A stretch of DNA of 36,736 bases from an uncultured Pelagibacteraceae bacterium (lineage in GTDB: Bacteria > Pseudomonadota > Alphaproteobacteria > Pelagibacterales > Pelagibacteraceae). Numbering within the stretch: the stretch's first letter is position 1; each line of letters begins with the position of its first letter. The notes below the pieces were generated by a model that searched no databases, was not told the DNA's origin, and saw nothing but the letters and a program-made list of their open reading frames with translations. Positions 19,389 to 26,754 of the stretch are shown here, one piece after another. The position numbers were made by a program, and so were the translations under genes. Location of the stretch: NCBI GenBank assembly GCA_902578255.1, contig CACHCH010000011.1:1-36736 (forward strand), read 5' to 3'.

Positions 19389-20503
19389 TTATTTGCATTA
19401 TAAAGGTTGATAGCATAACGATCAGTCATACCAGAAATAAAGTCTGAGATAGCTCTATATTTATCTTTAGTCAATTGTTCTTTTGTAAGAAACTTTCTAG
19501 GTGAAGATTGAATTATGTTGAATAATTTTTTTATAATTTTTTTACCTCTTTGGTTTTTTCTTAAAACAGATTTATTATCATACATGTTAGATCTTAAAAA
19601 TAATTTAATTTCTTTCTCTGAACTTTGAATATTTTTAGAGAAACAAACTATTAATTCTTTCGATTTTGCAATATCTTTAAGAGATTTTATTCTAAATCTC
19701 TTTAAATTTTTTTGTGTATTAGTGATTAGGTCTTTTATCATTAGATCAATTGAATCTCTTACTATTTGATTAATTGCTATTTTATAATTTTTTTTATTTA
19801 TCTTTTTTTTATAATTTACATAAATATTTTTAAAAAAATTAATCTCACATAGCTCTTCTAATTTAAAAAGATTTGCTTTAATTCCATCTTGAATATCATG
19901 ATTATTATAAGCTATATCGTCTGAAATAGCTGAAATTTGTGCTTCTAATGACGGAAAAGTATTAAATTTAATTTTATTTTTAAAAACTTTTGATCCAATA
20001 AGATTATTAATAATTGCCAATTCATGAACTGGTCCATTATGTTTTAAAAGTCCCTCTAAAGTTTCAATTGTAAGATTTAAACCTTTAAATTTTAAATATT
20101 TGTTCTCTAAAAACATTACAATTCTTAAAGTTTGTAGGTTGTGATCAAAACCACCATGATTATCCATACATTCATGTAAGGCATCCTCTCCAGCATGTCC
20201 AAAAGGTGTATGACCTAAATCATGAGCTAGACTTAAAGTTTCTGCTAGATCCTCATTTAGGTCTAAATATTTTGAGATCGATCTTGCTATTTGGGCAACT
20301 TCAATTGAATGAGTTATTCTAGTTCTAAAATGATCACCCTCAGTGTTTACAAAAACTTGGGTTTTATGCTTTAGTCTTCTAAACGAGGCACTATGGATAA
20401 TTCTATCTCTGTCTCTTTGAAAAGGTGATCGATACTTAGAGTTAGCTTCTTTATTAAGTCTACCTTTACTTTTAAATACGCCCAACAAAGTGTCTTTTTT
20501 CAT
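19385..20503 (-). CDS. dgt: dGTP triphosphohydrolase-like HD-domain protein
   Basis: Member of the deoxyguanosinetriphosphate triphosphohydrolase-like family, which hydrolyses dNTPs to deoxynucleosides and triphosphate. The HD metal site is built from FRTRITHSIEVAQIARSIS and LAHDLGHTPFGHAGEDALHE; the downstream Asp is in AISDDIAYNNHDI. The 372 aa length fits the shorter non-E. coli subgroup. The N-terminus (YRSPFQRDRDRIIHSASFRR) is also typical. It is first in the 13-gene leftward run and divergent from the iron-sulfur carrier gene. Confidence 0.93.
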   Translation of the reverse strand: MKKDTLLGVFKSKGRLNKEANSKYRSPFQRDRDRIIHSASFRRLKHKTQVFVNTEGDHFRTRITHSIEVAQIARSISKYLDLNEDLAETLSLAHDLGHTPFGHAGEDALHECMDNHGGFDHNLQTLRIVMFLENKYLKFKGLNLTIETLEGLLKHNGPVHELAIINNLIGSKVFKNKIKFNTFPSLEAQISAISDDIAYNNHDIQDGIKANLFKLEELCEINFFKNIYVNYKKKINKKNYKIAINQIVRDSIDLMIKDLITNTQKNLKRFRIKSLKDIAKSKELIVCFSKNIQSSEKEIKLFLRSNMYDNKSVLRKNQRGKKIIKKLFNIIQSSPRKFLTKEQLTKDKYRAISDFISGMTDRYAINLYNANK

Positions 20504-20553
20504 CCTTTAATTTAAATAATTAAGTATTATATTAGTAATATCAGTGTTCAGTC
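20504..20553. promoter_or_regulatory. Shared upstream region of dgt and the A-type carrier gene
   Basis: Only 50 bp separates the divergent starts. On the minus strand a perfect TATAAT lies at 20526-20531, 23 bp from the dgt ATG, with no good -35 at 17 bp. This is the most likely origin of the 13-gene run. The rightward promoter is not clear. Confidence 0.3.
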
Positions 20554-20871
20554 ATGATTAAAGAAATTAAATTTACGGATAAAGCGTTAAAACAAATAGA
20601 AAATTTATTGTCTAAAAAAGACGAAGGTTCTTTTTTTAGAATCGCTATTAAGGGTGGTGGTTGTTCTGGTTTTCAATATGAGTTTACTTTTGATAAATCA
20701 AAACAAGCTGACGATCTTAATTATCAAAATATTTTAATTGATAAGACATCTGCTGACTTATTAAAAGGATCTGAAGTTGATTATGTATCTGAATTAATTG
20801 GTGAGTCTTTTAAAATTTCCAACCCTCAAACAAAATCTTCTTGTGGGTGTGGAGTTTCATTCTCTCTTTAA
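20554..20871 (+). CDS. erpA: A-type iron-sulfur cluster insertion protein (ErpA/IscA family)
   Basis: Carrier that receives and hands over iron-sulfur clusters to apoproteins. The 105 aa length and the three conserved cysteines (Cys37 in GGGCSGFQYEF, Cys97 and Cys99 in SSCGCGVSFSL) define the family. The choice of ErpA over IscA cannot be made from this sequence alone; there is no isc or suf operon next to it. The stop overlaps the xthA start by one base (TAATG). Confidence 0.85.
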   Translation: MIKEIKFTDKALKQIENLLSKKDEGSFFRIAIKGGGCSGFQYEFTFDKSKQADDLNYQNILIDKTSADLLKGSEVDYVSELIGESFKISNPQTKSSCGCGVSFSL

Positions 20872-21647
20872 TGCTCATTTCATCGTGGAATGTTAATTCT
20901 GTTAGAGCAAGGATAGAAAATATCAAAAGTTATCTACTAAAATATAAACCTGATATTTTAATGATGCAGGAGATAAAAACTGAGGATATTAATTTCCCTT
21001 ATGATGATTTTTCCTCAATGGATTATGAAAGTCATGTGTTTGGTCAAAAAAGCTATAACGGAGTAGCAATTATTTCAAAAAAAAAATTAACTAATATTAA
21101 AACAGATTTAATCAAAGACAAATTAAAGCAATCTAGAATTATTTCTGCTGAAGTCGAATATAAGAAAAAAACTATTCAATTAATAAATATTTATACTCCA
21201 AATGGAAATCCTGTCGATACAGAAAAATACGATTATAAAAAAAATTGGATGGATCAATTAATTAAACAATTAAAATCATTGTCAAAAAAAAATTCTAACA
21301 TAATTCTTGCTGGAGATTTTAATGTTATTCCTGCTGCAGAAGATGTTTATAATGCGAAAAGTTTTGAAGATGATGCTTTGTATCGGCTTGAAATTAGAAA
21401 AAAATTTAGAGAAATGTTAAATCTTGGATTTAGTGATGTTTACCGACATTTTAATGAAGACAAAGAAGGCTATACCTTTTGGGATTATATGAGAGGTGCA
21501 TGGCAAAAAAATAATGGCATGAGAATTGATCACTTTTTAGTATCAAGCTCAATAATTGATAATATTAAAGGTATTAATATAAATAAAGATCCTCGTGGAC
21601 GAGAAAAACCATCGGATCACACTCCAATTGAGATTAACTTAGCTTAA
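20871..21647 (+). CDS. xthA: Exodeoxyribonuclease III
   Basis: AP endonuclease and 3' exonuclease of base-excision repair. The 258 aa protein has the family blocks ISSWNVNSVRARI, DILMMQEIKTED (metal-binding Glu), IYTPNG, LAGDFNVIPAAEDVYN, DVYRHFNEDKEGYTFWDY, MRIDHFLVSS and PSDHTPIEINL (catalytic Asp-His). A longer in-frame start at 20841 lies inside erpA; the start at 20871 gives the canonical N-terminus and a TAATG overlap. Its 3' end overlaps the convergent Ldh-family gene by 9 nt. Confidence 0.95.
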   Translation: MLISSWNVNSVRARIENIKSYLLKYKPDILMMQEIKTEDINFPYDDFSSMDYESHVFGQKSYNGVAIISKKKLTNIKTDLIKDKLKQSRIISAEVEYKKKTIQLINIYTPNGNPVDTEKYDYKKNWMDQLIKQLKSLSKKNSNIILAGDFNVIPAAEDVYNAKSFEDDALYRLEIRKKFREMLNLGFSDVYRHFNEDKEGYTFWDYMRGAWQKNNGMRIDHFLVSSSIIDNIKGININKDPRGREKPSDHTPIEINLA

Positions 21648-22637
21648 AGATTTAATTTTATTAATCAATTCCTCGTTAATATTTCTTGGGCCTTTGTCCA
21701 ATCTGTTTTTATGCCGTCTTTCACCTGGAAGTCTTACTTCTCCCATAGACTTCATTTTATCAAAAAATTTATCTGCATGTTTTTGCCAGTCTGTTCCTGA
21801 TGTTTTATCTGGACTAATTGCTAAAATAAATTCACCACCACTTGGAGGGCCACCATCATTGTTATCTTTGGCAGCTGTTTCAAAACTAAAATTATCACCA
21901 ACTAATGCACCAGCTAATAATTCTACCATCATAGCAATTGCAGAACCTTTATAGCCACCGAAAGGAAGCAGCACGCCACCATCAGCTATTTGTCCAGGAT
22001 CGGTAGTTTCTTTACCATCTTTCGTAAGTCCTGTTCCTAATGGAACTTTGTGCCCTTCTCTTTTAGCAACTTGTACTTCTCCCATAGCCATTGAAGCAGT
22101 TGCCATATCATAAACCACAGGTGTCTTTCCAGATCTGGGCCATGCGAATGAAATTGGGTTTGTTCCAAAAAGAGGTTTAATTGCACCCGCAGGTGCTACA
22201 GCAGGCTTATATGAAGTACATGCAAAAGCAACTAAACCATCTTCAGCTAATTTTTCAGTTTCAGGCCACATAGCAGCCATATGATGTGAATTATTTATTG
22301 CTAAGACAGCAACACCATTTTCTTTAGCAGCTTTACTTAATTCTGGTAAACTTTTATTTAATACCACAGGAGCTAAACAATTATTTCCTGCAACTTTAAT
22401 TACAGATGGTGAAATTTTGTTAATCTCAGGTTTTCCTTTACCATTTATTTTGCCACTTTTTAATCCTGAAACATAGGCTGGTAATCTAAATAGACCATGA
22501 GAAAGTGAACCATCTCTTTCTGCATTTGTAATTAATTCTGAAAGGATTGATGCAGTATCATCATCACATCCATTTGCTAAAAGAGTTTTTTTTGCTAAAT
22601 TATTAATTTCGTCTAGGGTTAATGAAACAGTGTTCAT
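21639..22637 (-). CDS. Ldh-family NAD(P)-dependent oxidoreductase, possibly an imino-acid (piperideine/pyrroline-2-carboxylate) reductase
   Basis: Member of the malate/L-lactate/ureidoglycolate dehydrogenase superfamily, unrelated to classic LDH. The 332 aa protein has SHGLFRLPAYVSGLKSGK (about 57-74), NNSHHMAAMWPETEKLAEDG, YKPAVAPAGAIKPLFGTNP, SFAWPR and LPFGGYKGSAIAMMVELLAG. The HHMAAMWPETE and FGTNPISFAWPR segments resemble DpkA-type reductases more than malate dehydrogenases, but the substrate is inferred. Its ATG overlaps the zur stop codon by one base, so it would be cotranscribed and coupled with zinc regulation genes, an unexpected place for this enzyme. Confidence 0.82.
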   Translation of the reverse strand: MNTVSLTLDEINNLAKKTLLANGCDDDTASILSELITNAERDGSLSHGLFRLPAYVSGLKSGKINGKGKPEINKISPSVIKVAGNNCLAPVVLNKSLPELSKAAKENGVAVLAINNSHHMAAMWPETEKLAEDGLVAFACTSYKPAVAPAGAIKPLFGTNPISFAWPRSGKTPVVYDMATASMAMGEVQVAKREGHKVPLGTGLTKDGKETTDPGQIADGGVLLPFGGYKGSAIAMMVELLAGALVGDNFSFETAAKDNNDGGPPSGGEFILAISPDKTSGTDWQKHADKFFDKMKSMGEVRLPGERRHKNRLDKGPRNINEELINKIKSLS

Positions 22638-23035
22638 TATTTTGATTTACATTTCTTACATAAACCAAAAAATTCTAAATTATATTTGCTGTATTTCATC
22701 CCCGCTTGATCAGCAAAGTTTGATAAATATTTTGACAGTTTAGTATTACTTATTTCAGAAACTTTTTCACAGCTTTCACATATTGAAAATGCTGTAGCCT
22801 TAGAAATTTGACAACTAGAATTCTGACATGCGATGAAAGCATTTCTACTTTCAATTTTGTGGATTTTACCTATTTCAACTAATTTATCTAATGCTCTATA
22901 AACTTGAAGAGGTGCATTAATACCTTTTTTCTGTACATTAAAAAGAATTGAATATGCTTTTAACGGCTCAGGAGATTTATCAATTAAATCAAAAATAATT
23001 TTTTGGTTTTTTGAAAGATTGTGTTGTTTTTCCAT
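22637..23035 (-). CDS. zur: Fur-family zinc uptake regulator
   Basis: Zn-responsive repressor, identified as Zur by its place directly after znuC-znuB. The 132 aa protein has the winged-helix DNA-binding half (about 8-65, QVYRALDKLVEIGKIHKIES) and a dimerisation half with the structural zinc cysteines C86/C89 and C126/C129. Compared with the E. coli Zur regulatory site (H77, C88, H96, E111), H59, C70 and E94 are kept, but the H96 position is Lys79. Only two histidines exist in the protein, and an extra Cys75 lies nearby. It starts 15 bp after znuB and overlaps the Ldh-family gene by one base. Confidence 0.88.
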   Translation of the reverse strand: MEKQHNLSKNQKIIFDLIDKSPEPLKAYSILFNVQKKGINAPLQVYRALDKLVEIGKIHKIESRNAFIACQNSSCQISKATAFSICESCEKVSEISNTKLSKYLSNFADQAGMKYSKYNLEFFGLCKKCKSK

Positions 23036-23050
23036 TTTTTAAATTTTCAT

Positions 23051-23854
23051 TTAGTTTTTTAATTTAATCGATTGTTTAATTTTAAACAAAGATAATATGA
23101 ACAGTATCAACGCCGCTGCAATAATTGAAGGTCCAGAGGATGTATTAAATTCTAATGAAGAATATAATCCTAAGATAACTGATAATAAGCCACCAATTAT
23201 AGAGAATAGAACCATTTTCTGAGGGCTATCAGAGATATTTCTAGCCATTGCAGCAGGGATAATTAACATTCCTGTAATCAATAATAATCCGACCATTTTG
23301 ATAGAAATAGCAATGACCGCTGCCATTAATATTGTAAAAATAGCTTTTGCTCTATCAGGGTTTAATCCCTCTGCCTCAGCTAATTCATAATTTACAGTTG
23401 ATGCAAGTAAAGGTTTCCAAATTAATTTAAGTACTATTAAAATTAAAGCTCCCCCAGTCCAAATTACAAATAAATCATCTGTAGTAACAGCTAATATATC
23501 ACCGAATAATAAGCCCATAATATCAAACCTTATAAATGTTAAGAAACCAACAACTACTAATCCAACTGCTAATGACGAATGTGCTAAAAGCCCCAACAAT
23601 GCATCACCTGGTAAGTTAGTTCTTTTCTGAAGCTGGATTAATAATAAAGCAATTATTGATGAAATTAAAAACACTGAAATTGCAATGTTTAAATCAAGCG
23701 TGTAAGCCATTGTAACACCAAGCAAAGCTGAATGAGCAAGGGTATCTCCAAAATAAGACAATCTTCTCCACACAACAAAACATCCAAGTGGACCAGTTAC
23801 AAATGCAATTCCAATACCTGCAAATAGTGCTCTTATAAAAAAATCATCAAACAT
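23051..23854 (-). CDS. znuB: Zinc ABC transporter permease
   Basis: Inner-membrane permease of the ABC-3 family that brings zinc from ZnuA into the cell. The 267 aa protein has about eight helices. Family features include GPLGCFVVWRRLSYFGDTLAHSALLG (the first 20 around residue 21 on) and VGLLLITGMLIIPAAMARN. Its start directly abuts the znuC stop; zur follows. Confidence 0.94.
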   Translation of the reverse strand: MFDDFFIRALFAGIGIAFVTGPLGCFVVWRRLSYFGDTLAHSALLGVTMAYTLDLNIAISVFLISSIIALLLIQLQKRTNLPGDALLGLLAHSSLAVGLVVVGFLTFIRFDIMGLLFGDILAVTTDDLFVIWTGGALILIVLKLIWKPLLASTVNYELAEAEGLNPDRAKAIFTILMAAVIAISIKMVGLLLITGMLIIPAAMARNISDSPQKMVLFSIIGGLLSVILGLYSSLEFNTSSGPSIIAAALILFILSLFKIKQSIKLKN

Positions 23855-24601
23855 TTAATTTTTCTTTATTTCTCCTTTATCAGAATGAACATGATCGTGT
23901 TTATGTTCGTATGTTGTTAAAATTTGAGAAGCTTTTTCACCAAACAAAGCTTTATATTCGTTATTTTTTGCTACATCTAAAGGTGAGCCTGAACAACAAA
24001 CATGACCATTTAAACAAATTACGTGATCTGTTGCAGTCATCACCATATGCAGATCATGAGAGATTAATAATATCCCACAATTTAAAGTATCAGATATTTT
24101 TTTAATTAATTCGTACAAAGCAATCTCACCTGTATAATCAACTCCCTGTACTGGTTCATCTAACACTAATAACTCTGGTTTTTTAGAAATTGCTCTTGCA
24201 ATTAAAACTCTTTGAAATTCTCCACCAGATAAACTACCTAAATTTTTATTTTTAAGATGAATTACCCCTGTTAATGATAATGCTTCGTCAATAGCACTAT
24301 CTTCTATAGTTTCTGTTAAAAGCATAAAATCATAAACTCTTATGGGTAAAGTCCAATCAATTGAAATTTTTTGAGGAACATAACCAACTTTGGTTGTATA
24401 TTTTTCAACACTCCCCTCAATATTTTTATAAATTCCTAAAGCAATTTTAGCAGTGGTACTTTTACCAGAACCATTTGGACCAATGAGGGTTACGATTTTA
24501 CCCTTTTCAATCGTAAGAGAAACACCTTCCACTAACCATTTTTCGCTTTGGCGAAAACCAGCATTATTTAATTTAACTAATATATTATTATTAGAATTCA
24601 T
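23855..24601 (-). CDS. znuC: Zinc ABC transporter ATP-binding protein
   Basis: ATPase driving ZnuB. The 248 aa protein has Walker A LIGPNGSGKSTTAK, the ABC signature LSGGEFQRVLIARA, Walker B LLVLDEPVQGVD and switch His in LLISHDLHMVM. The tail is His-rich (YEHKHDHVHSDKGE), a common trait of ZnuC that may bind zinc. It is first in the leftward znuCB-zur-Ldh run under the putative Zur operators. Confidence 0.95.
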   Translation of the reverse strand: MNSNNNILVKLNNAGFRQSEKWLVEGVSLTIEKGKIVTLIGPNGSGKSTTAKIALGIYKNIEGSVEKYTTKVGYVPQKISIDWTLPIRVYDFMLLTETIEDSAIDEALSLTGVIHLKNKNLGSLSGGEFQRVLIARAISKKPELLVLDEPVQGVDYTGEIALYELIKKISDTLNCGILLISHDLHMVMTATDHVICLNGHVCCSGSPLDVAKNNEYKALFGEKASQILTTYEHKHDHVHSDKGEIKKN

Positions 24602-24620
24602 TTAACCCTTGACTTGTAAA

Positions 24621-24635
24621 TGTTATATTATTACA
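24621..24635. promoter_or_regulatory. Putative Zur operator 1 (imperfect)
   Basis: TGTTATATTATTACA is a 7-1-7 inverted repeat with one mismatched pair, almost identical to operator 2. The two centres are 18 bp apart. It lies over the spacer and -10 zone of a likely znuA promoter (TTGACT at 24609-24614). Confidence 0.65.
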
Positions 24636-24638
24636 TTG

Positions 24639-24653
24639 TGTTATATTATAACA
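24639..24653. promoter_or_regulatory. Putative Zur operator 2 (perfect palindrome)
   Basis: TGTTATATTATAACA is a perfect 7-1-7 inverted repeat and agrees with the TGTTATA-N-TATAACA pattern I know for alphaproteobacterial Zur sites. It sits 20 bp before the znuA ATG and 38 bp before that of znuC, so one operator pair could repress both directions when zinc is sufficient. Confidence 0.78.
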
Positions 24654-24672
24654 ATCAATTAATACTATATTT

Positions 24673-25773
24673 ATGAAAAACCTAAAAAAACTTCCAATAA
24701 TCATATCAATTTTATCTTTATTTACTTTTTTTCTACCAGCCAATGCTGATATTAAAGTAGTTGCCTCAATTAAACCAATACATTCGTTAGCTAGTTACCT
24801 TATGAACGGAGTGGCTAAACCTGATTTGATTGTAGATGGATATGCTTCCCCACACGGATTTGCTATGAAGCCATCTCATGCAAAGATGTTACAAAATGCT
24901 GATTTAATTTTTTGGGTTGGAGAAGATTTAGAAAATTTCCTAGAAAAACCATTAGGATCAATTGCTAAGAAAGCTGAAAAAATTGAATTAATGCAAGTTA
25001 AGGGGCTTCAAATTTTAAAGTTTAGAGAAAGAAATATATTTGATGATCACGATGATCATGGACATGACGATCATGGTAAAAAAGAAGATCACGATGATCA
25101 CGATCACGACTCACATGCTAAGAAGGATGATCACGACGATCATGGACATGACGATCATGGTAAAAAAGAAGATCACGATGATCACGACCACGACTCACAT
25201 GCTAAAAAAGATGGTCATGATGATCACGATGATCATAAAGGACATGACGATCATGAAGGACATGCACATGGTGAATTTGATCCACACATTTGGCTAGATC
25301 CTATTAATGCAAAAGTAATTTTATTTGAAATGTCTAAGCACTTAATTGAAAATGATCCTAAAAATGAGAAAATTTATAGAGAAAATTTAAGTAAAGGTTA
25401 CAAAGAAATTGATAAACTTACTAAAGATGTTTCATCTGAATTAAGTAATAGTGTTGCTTCAATTGTTTTTCATGATGCTTATCAATACTTCGAAAAGAGA
25501 TTTAGTGTAAACATATTAGGTGCATTTACAGTTAATACCGATGTTATGCCTGGAGCAGAACAATTAGCAGAAATTAGAGAAGTAATCGAACACGATAAAG
25601 TTGCATGTGTATTTTCAGAACCACAATTTAATCCTGATATAATTAAAGCTGTTGCAAAAGATATGAATATTAAAACTGGAGTAGTGGATCCTTTGGGAGC
25701 TACTTTAAATCCAGGAAAATCATTATACTTTGATTTAATAAGAAACATGTCTGCATCCTTTAAAGGTTGCTAA
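24673..25773 (+). CDS. znuA: Zinc ABC transporter substrate-binding protein
   Basis: Periplasmic zinc-binding protein that feeds ZnuBC. The 366 aa protein has a signal peptide (residues 1-25, cleavage after ANA), then the cluster A-I fold with ligands His61 (ASPHGFAMKPS), His205 (EFDPHIWLDP) and His267 (IVFHDAYQYF). Between them, residues 124-199 form a loop with 23 His and many Asp residues, of which 124-151 and 152-179 are identical 28-residue units. The C-terminal Cys and the Cys in VACVFSEPQFN probably form the usual disulfide. It is first in the rightward run with the COG0523 gene 9 bp downstream. Confidence 0.96.
   Translation: MKNLKKLPIIISILSLFTFFLPANADIKVVASIKPIHSLASYLMNGVAKPDLIVDGYASPHGFAMKPSHAKMLQNADLIFWVGEDLENFLEKPLGSIAKKAEKIELMQVKGLQILKFRERNIFDDHDDHGHDDHGKKEDHDDHDHDSHAKKDDHDDHGHDDHGKKEDHDDHDHDSHAKKDGHDDHDDHKGHDDHEGHAHGEFDPHIWLDPINAKVILFEMSKHLIENDPKNEKIYRENLSKGYKEIDKLTKDVSSELSNSVASIVFHDAYQYFEKRFSVNILGAFTVNTDVMPGAEQLAEIREVIEHDKVACVFSEPQFNPDIIKAVAKDMNIKTGVVDPLGATLNPGKSLYFDLIRNMSASFKGC
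25042..25209 (+). repeat. 84 bp tandem duplication inside znuA
   Basis: Units 25042-25125 and 25126-25209 encode the same 28 residues, beginning DDHDDHGHDDHGKKEDH. I count four differences between them, all silent (GAT/GAC twice, AAG/AAA twice). Each unit adds eight histidines. The pattern suggests a duplication that has aged under protein-level selection or been kept similar by recombination. Confidence 0.93.
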
Positions 25774-25782
25774 TCGTTATTA

Positions 25783-26754
25783 ATGGAAAACAAGCACCAA
25801 GTACCTGTTACTGTTTTAACAGGTTTTCTTGGTGCTGGAAAAACAACACTTCTTAATAGAATTCTAACAGAACAGCACGGCCAAAAGTACGCCGTTATTG
25901 TAAATGAATTTGGTGAACAAGGTATTGATAATGACCTTGTGGTGGATGCTGACGAGGAAGTTTTTGAAATGAACAATGGCTGTATATGCTGCACAGTCAG
26001 AGGTGACCTAATTAGAATACTTAGTGGGTTAATGAAGCGAGCTGATAAACTTGATGCAATTATAGTTGAAACAACAGGTTTAGCAGATCCAGCTCCTGTA
26101 GCTCAAACCTTCTTTGTAGATCAAGATGTGGCAAATAAAACAAAGCTAGATGCAATTGTTACAGTTGCTGATGCAGTTCATCTAAGCTCACAAATTGAAG
26201 ATCATCACGAAGCAGAGGAACAAATTGCTTTTGGTGATGTAATATTACTAAACAAAATAGATCTTGTGAAAGATGAGAATATAGACGTAGTAACAAAGAG
26301 AATTCGTAAAATTAATCCTTTTGCTAAAATTATTAAAACAACAAAATGTGGGGCACCACTAAAGGAAATTCTTAATCTTGATGCTTTTAGTTTAAAACGT
26401 ATTTTAGAGGTAGAACCAGATTTTCTTGAGTCAGATCATGATCATGAGCATGATGACGATGTTACAAGTTTATCATTCGTATCTGACAAACCTCTAGACA
26501 TGGAAAAATTTCAAAACTGGTTTGGAAAACTTTTGCAGACAAAAGGTCAGGATATTATGAGAACTAAAGGAATACTTGATTTCAAAGGTGAAAATGATCG
26601 ATACGTATTTCAAGGTGTTCATATGTTGATGGACGCTTCTCCAATGGGAAAATGGCCAGACGATAAAGAACGTAGTTCACGACTAGTGTTTATTGGACGT
26701 AACCTAGAAACCATGAATTTAAAAGAGGGATTTGAAGCCTGTAAATCAGAATGA
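25783..26754 (+). CDS. COG0523 (CobW/ZigA-type) GTPase, putative zinc chaperone
   Basis: G3E-family P-loop GTPase thought to deliver metal to client proteins when zinc is scarce. The 323 aa protein has Walker A GFLGAGKTT (14-22), NEFGEQGID, the metal-binding CxCC motif GCICCTV (Cys66, Cys68, Cys69), ETTGLADPAPV, and the guanine-specificity motif NKIDLV. A His/Asp stretch (ESDHDHEHDDD) divides the GTPase and CobW C-terminal domains. Its place after znuA and a double Zur-like site argues for zinc rather than cobalamin metabolism; no cob genes are near. It overlaps the WD40 gene by 4 nt (ATGA). Confidence 0.9.
   Translation: MENKHQVPVTVLTGFLGAGKTTLLNRILTEQHGQKYAVIVNEFGEQGIDNDLVVDADEEVFEMNNGCICCTVRGDLIRILSGLMKRADKLDAIIVETTGLADPAPVAQTFFVDQDVANKTKLDAIVTVADAVHLSSQIEDHHEAEEQIAFGDVILLNKIDLVKDENIDVVTKRIRKINPFAKIIKTTKCGAPLKEILNLDAFSLKRILEVEPDFLESDHDHEHDDDVTSLSFVSDKPLDMEKFQNWFGKLLQTKGQDIMRTKGILDFKGENDRYVFQGVHMLMDASPMGKWPDDKERSSRLVFIGRNLETMNLKEGFEACKSE

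Noticed and set aside
20841..20870. Longer start for exonuclease III
   Set aside because: It would lie within the iron-sulfur carrier gene and add a non-conserved peptide; the ATG at 20871 gives the canonical N-terminus.
25042..25209. CRISPR-like or mobile repeat
   Set aside because: The two units are directly adjacent without spacers and are in frame within znuA; this is a coding tandem duplication.
25040..25297. Out-of-frame open frame within znuA coding for a Met/Thr/Ile-rich peptide
   Set aside because: It is a shifted reading of the His/Asp codon repeat; composition is fully explained by the znuA frame.
25783..26754. CobW of cobalamin synthesis
   Set aside because: There are no cobalamin genes, and it lies after znuA under Zur-like sites, so a zinc role is preferred.
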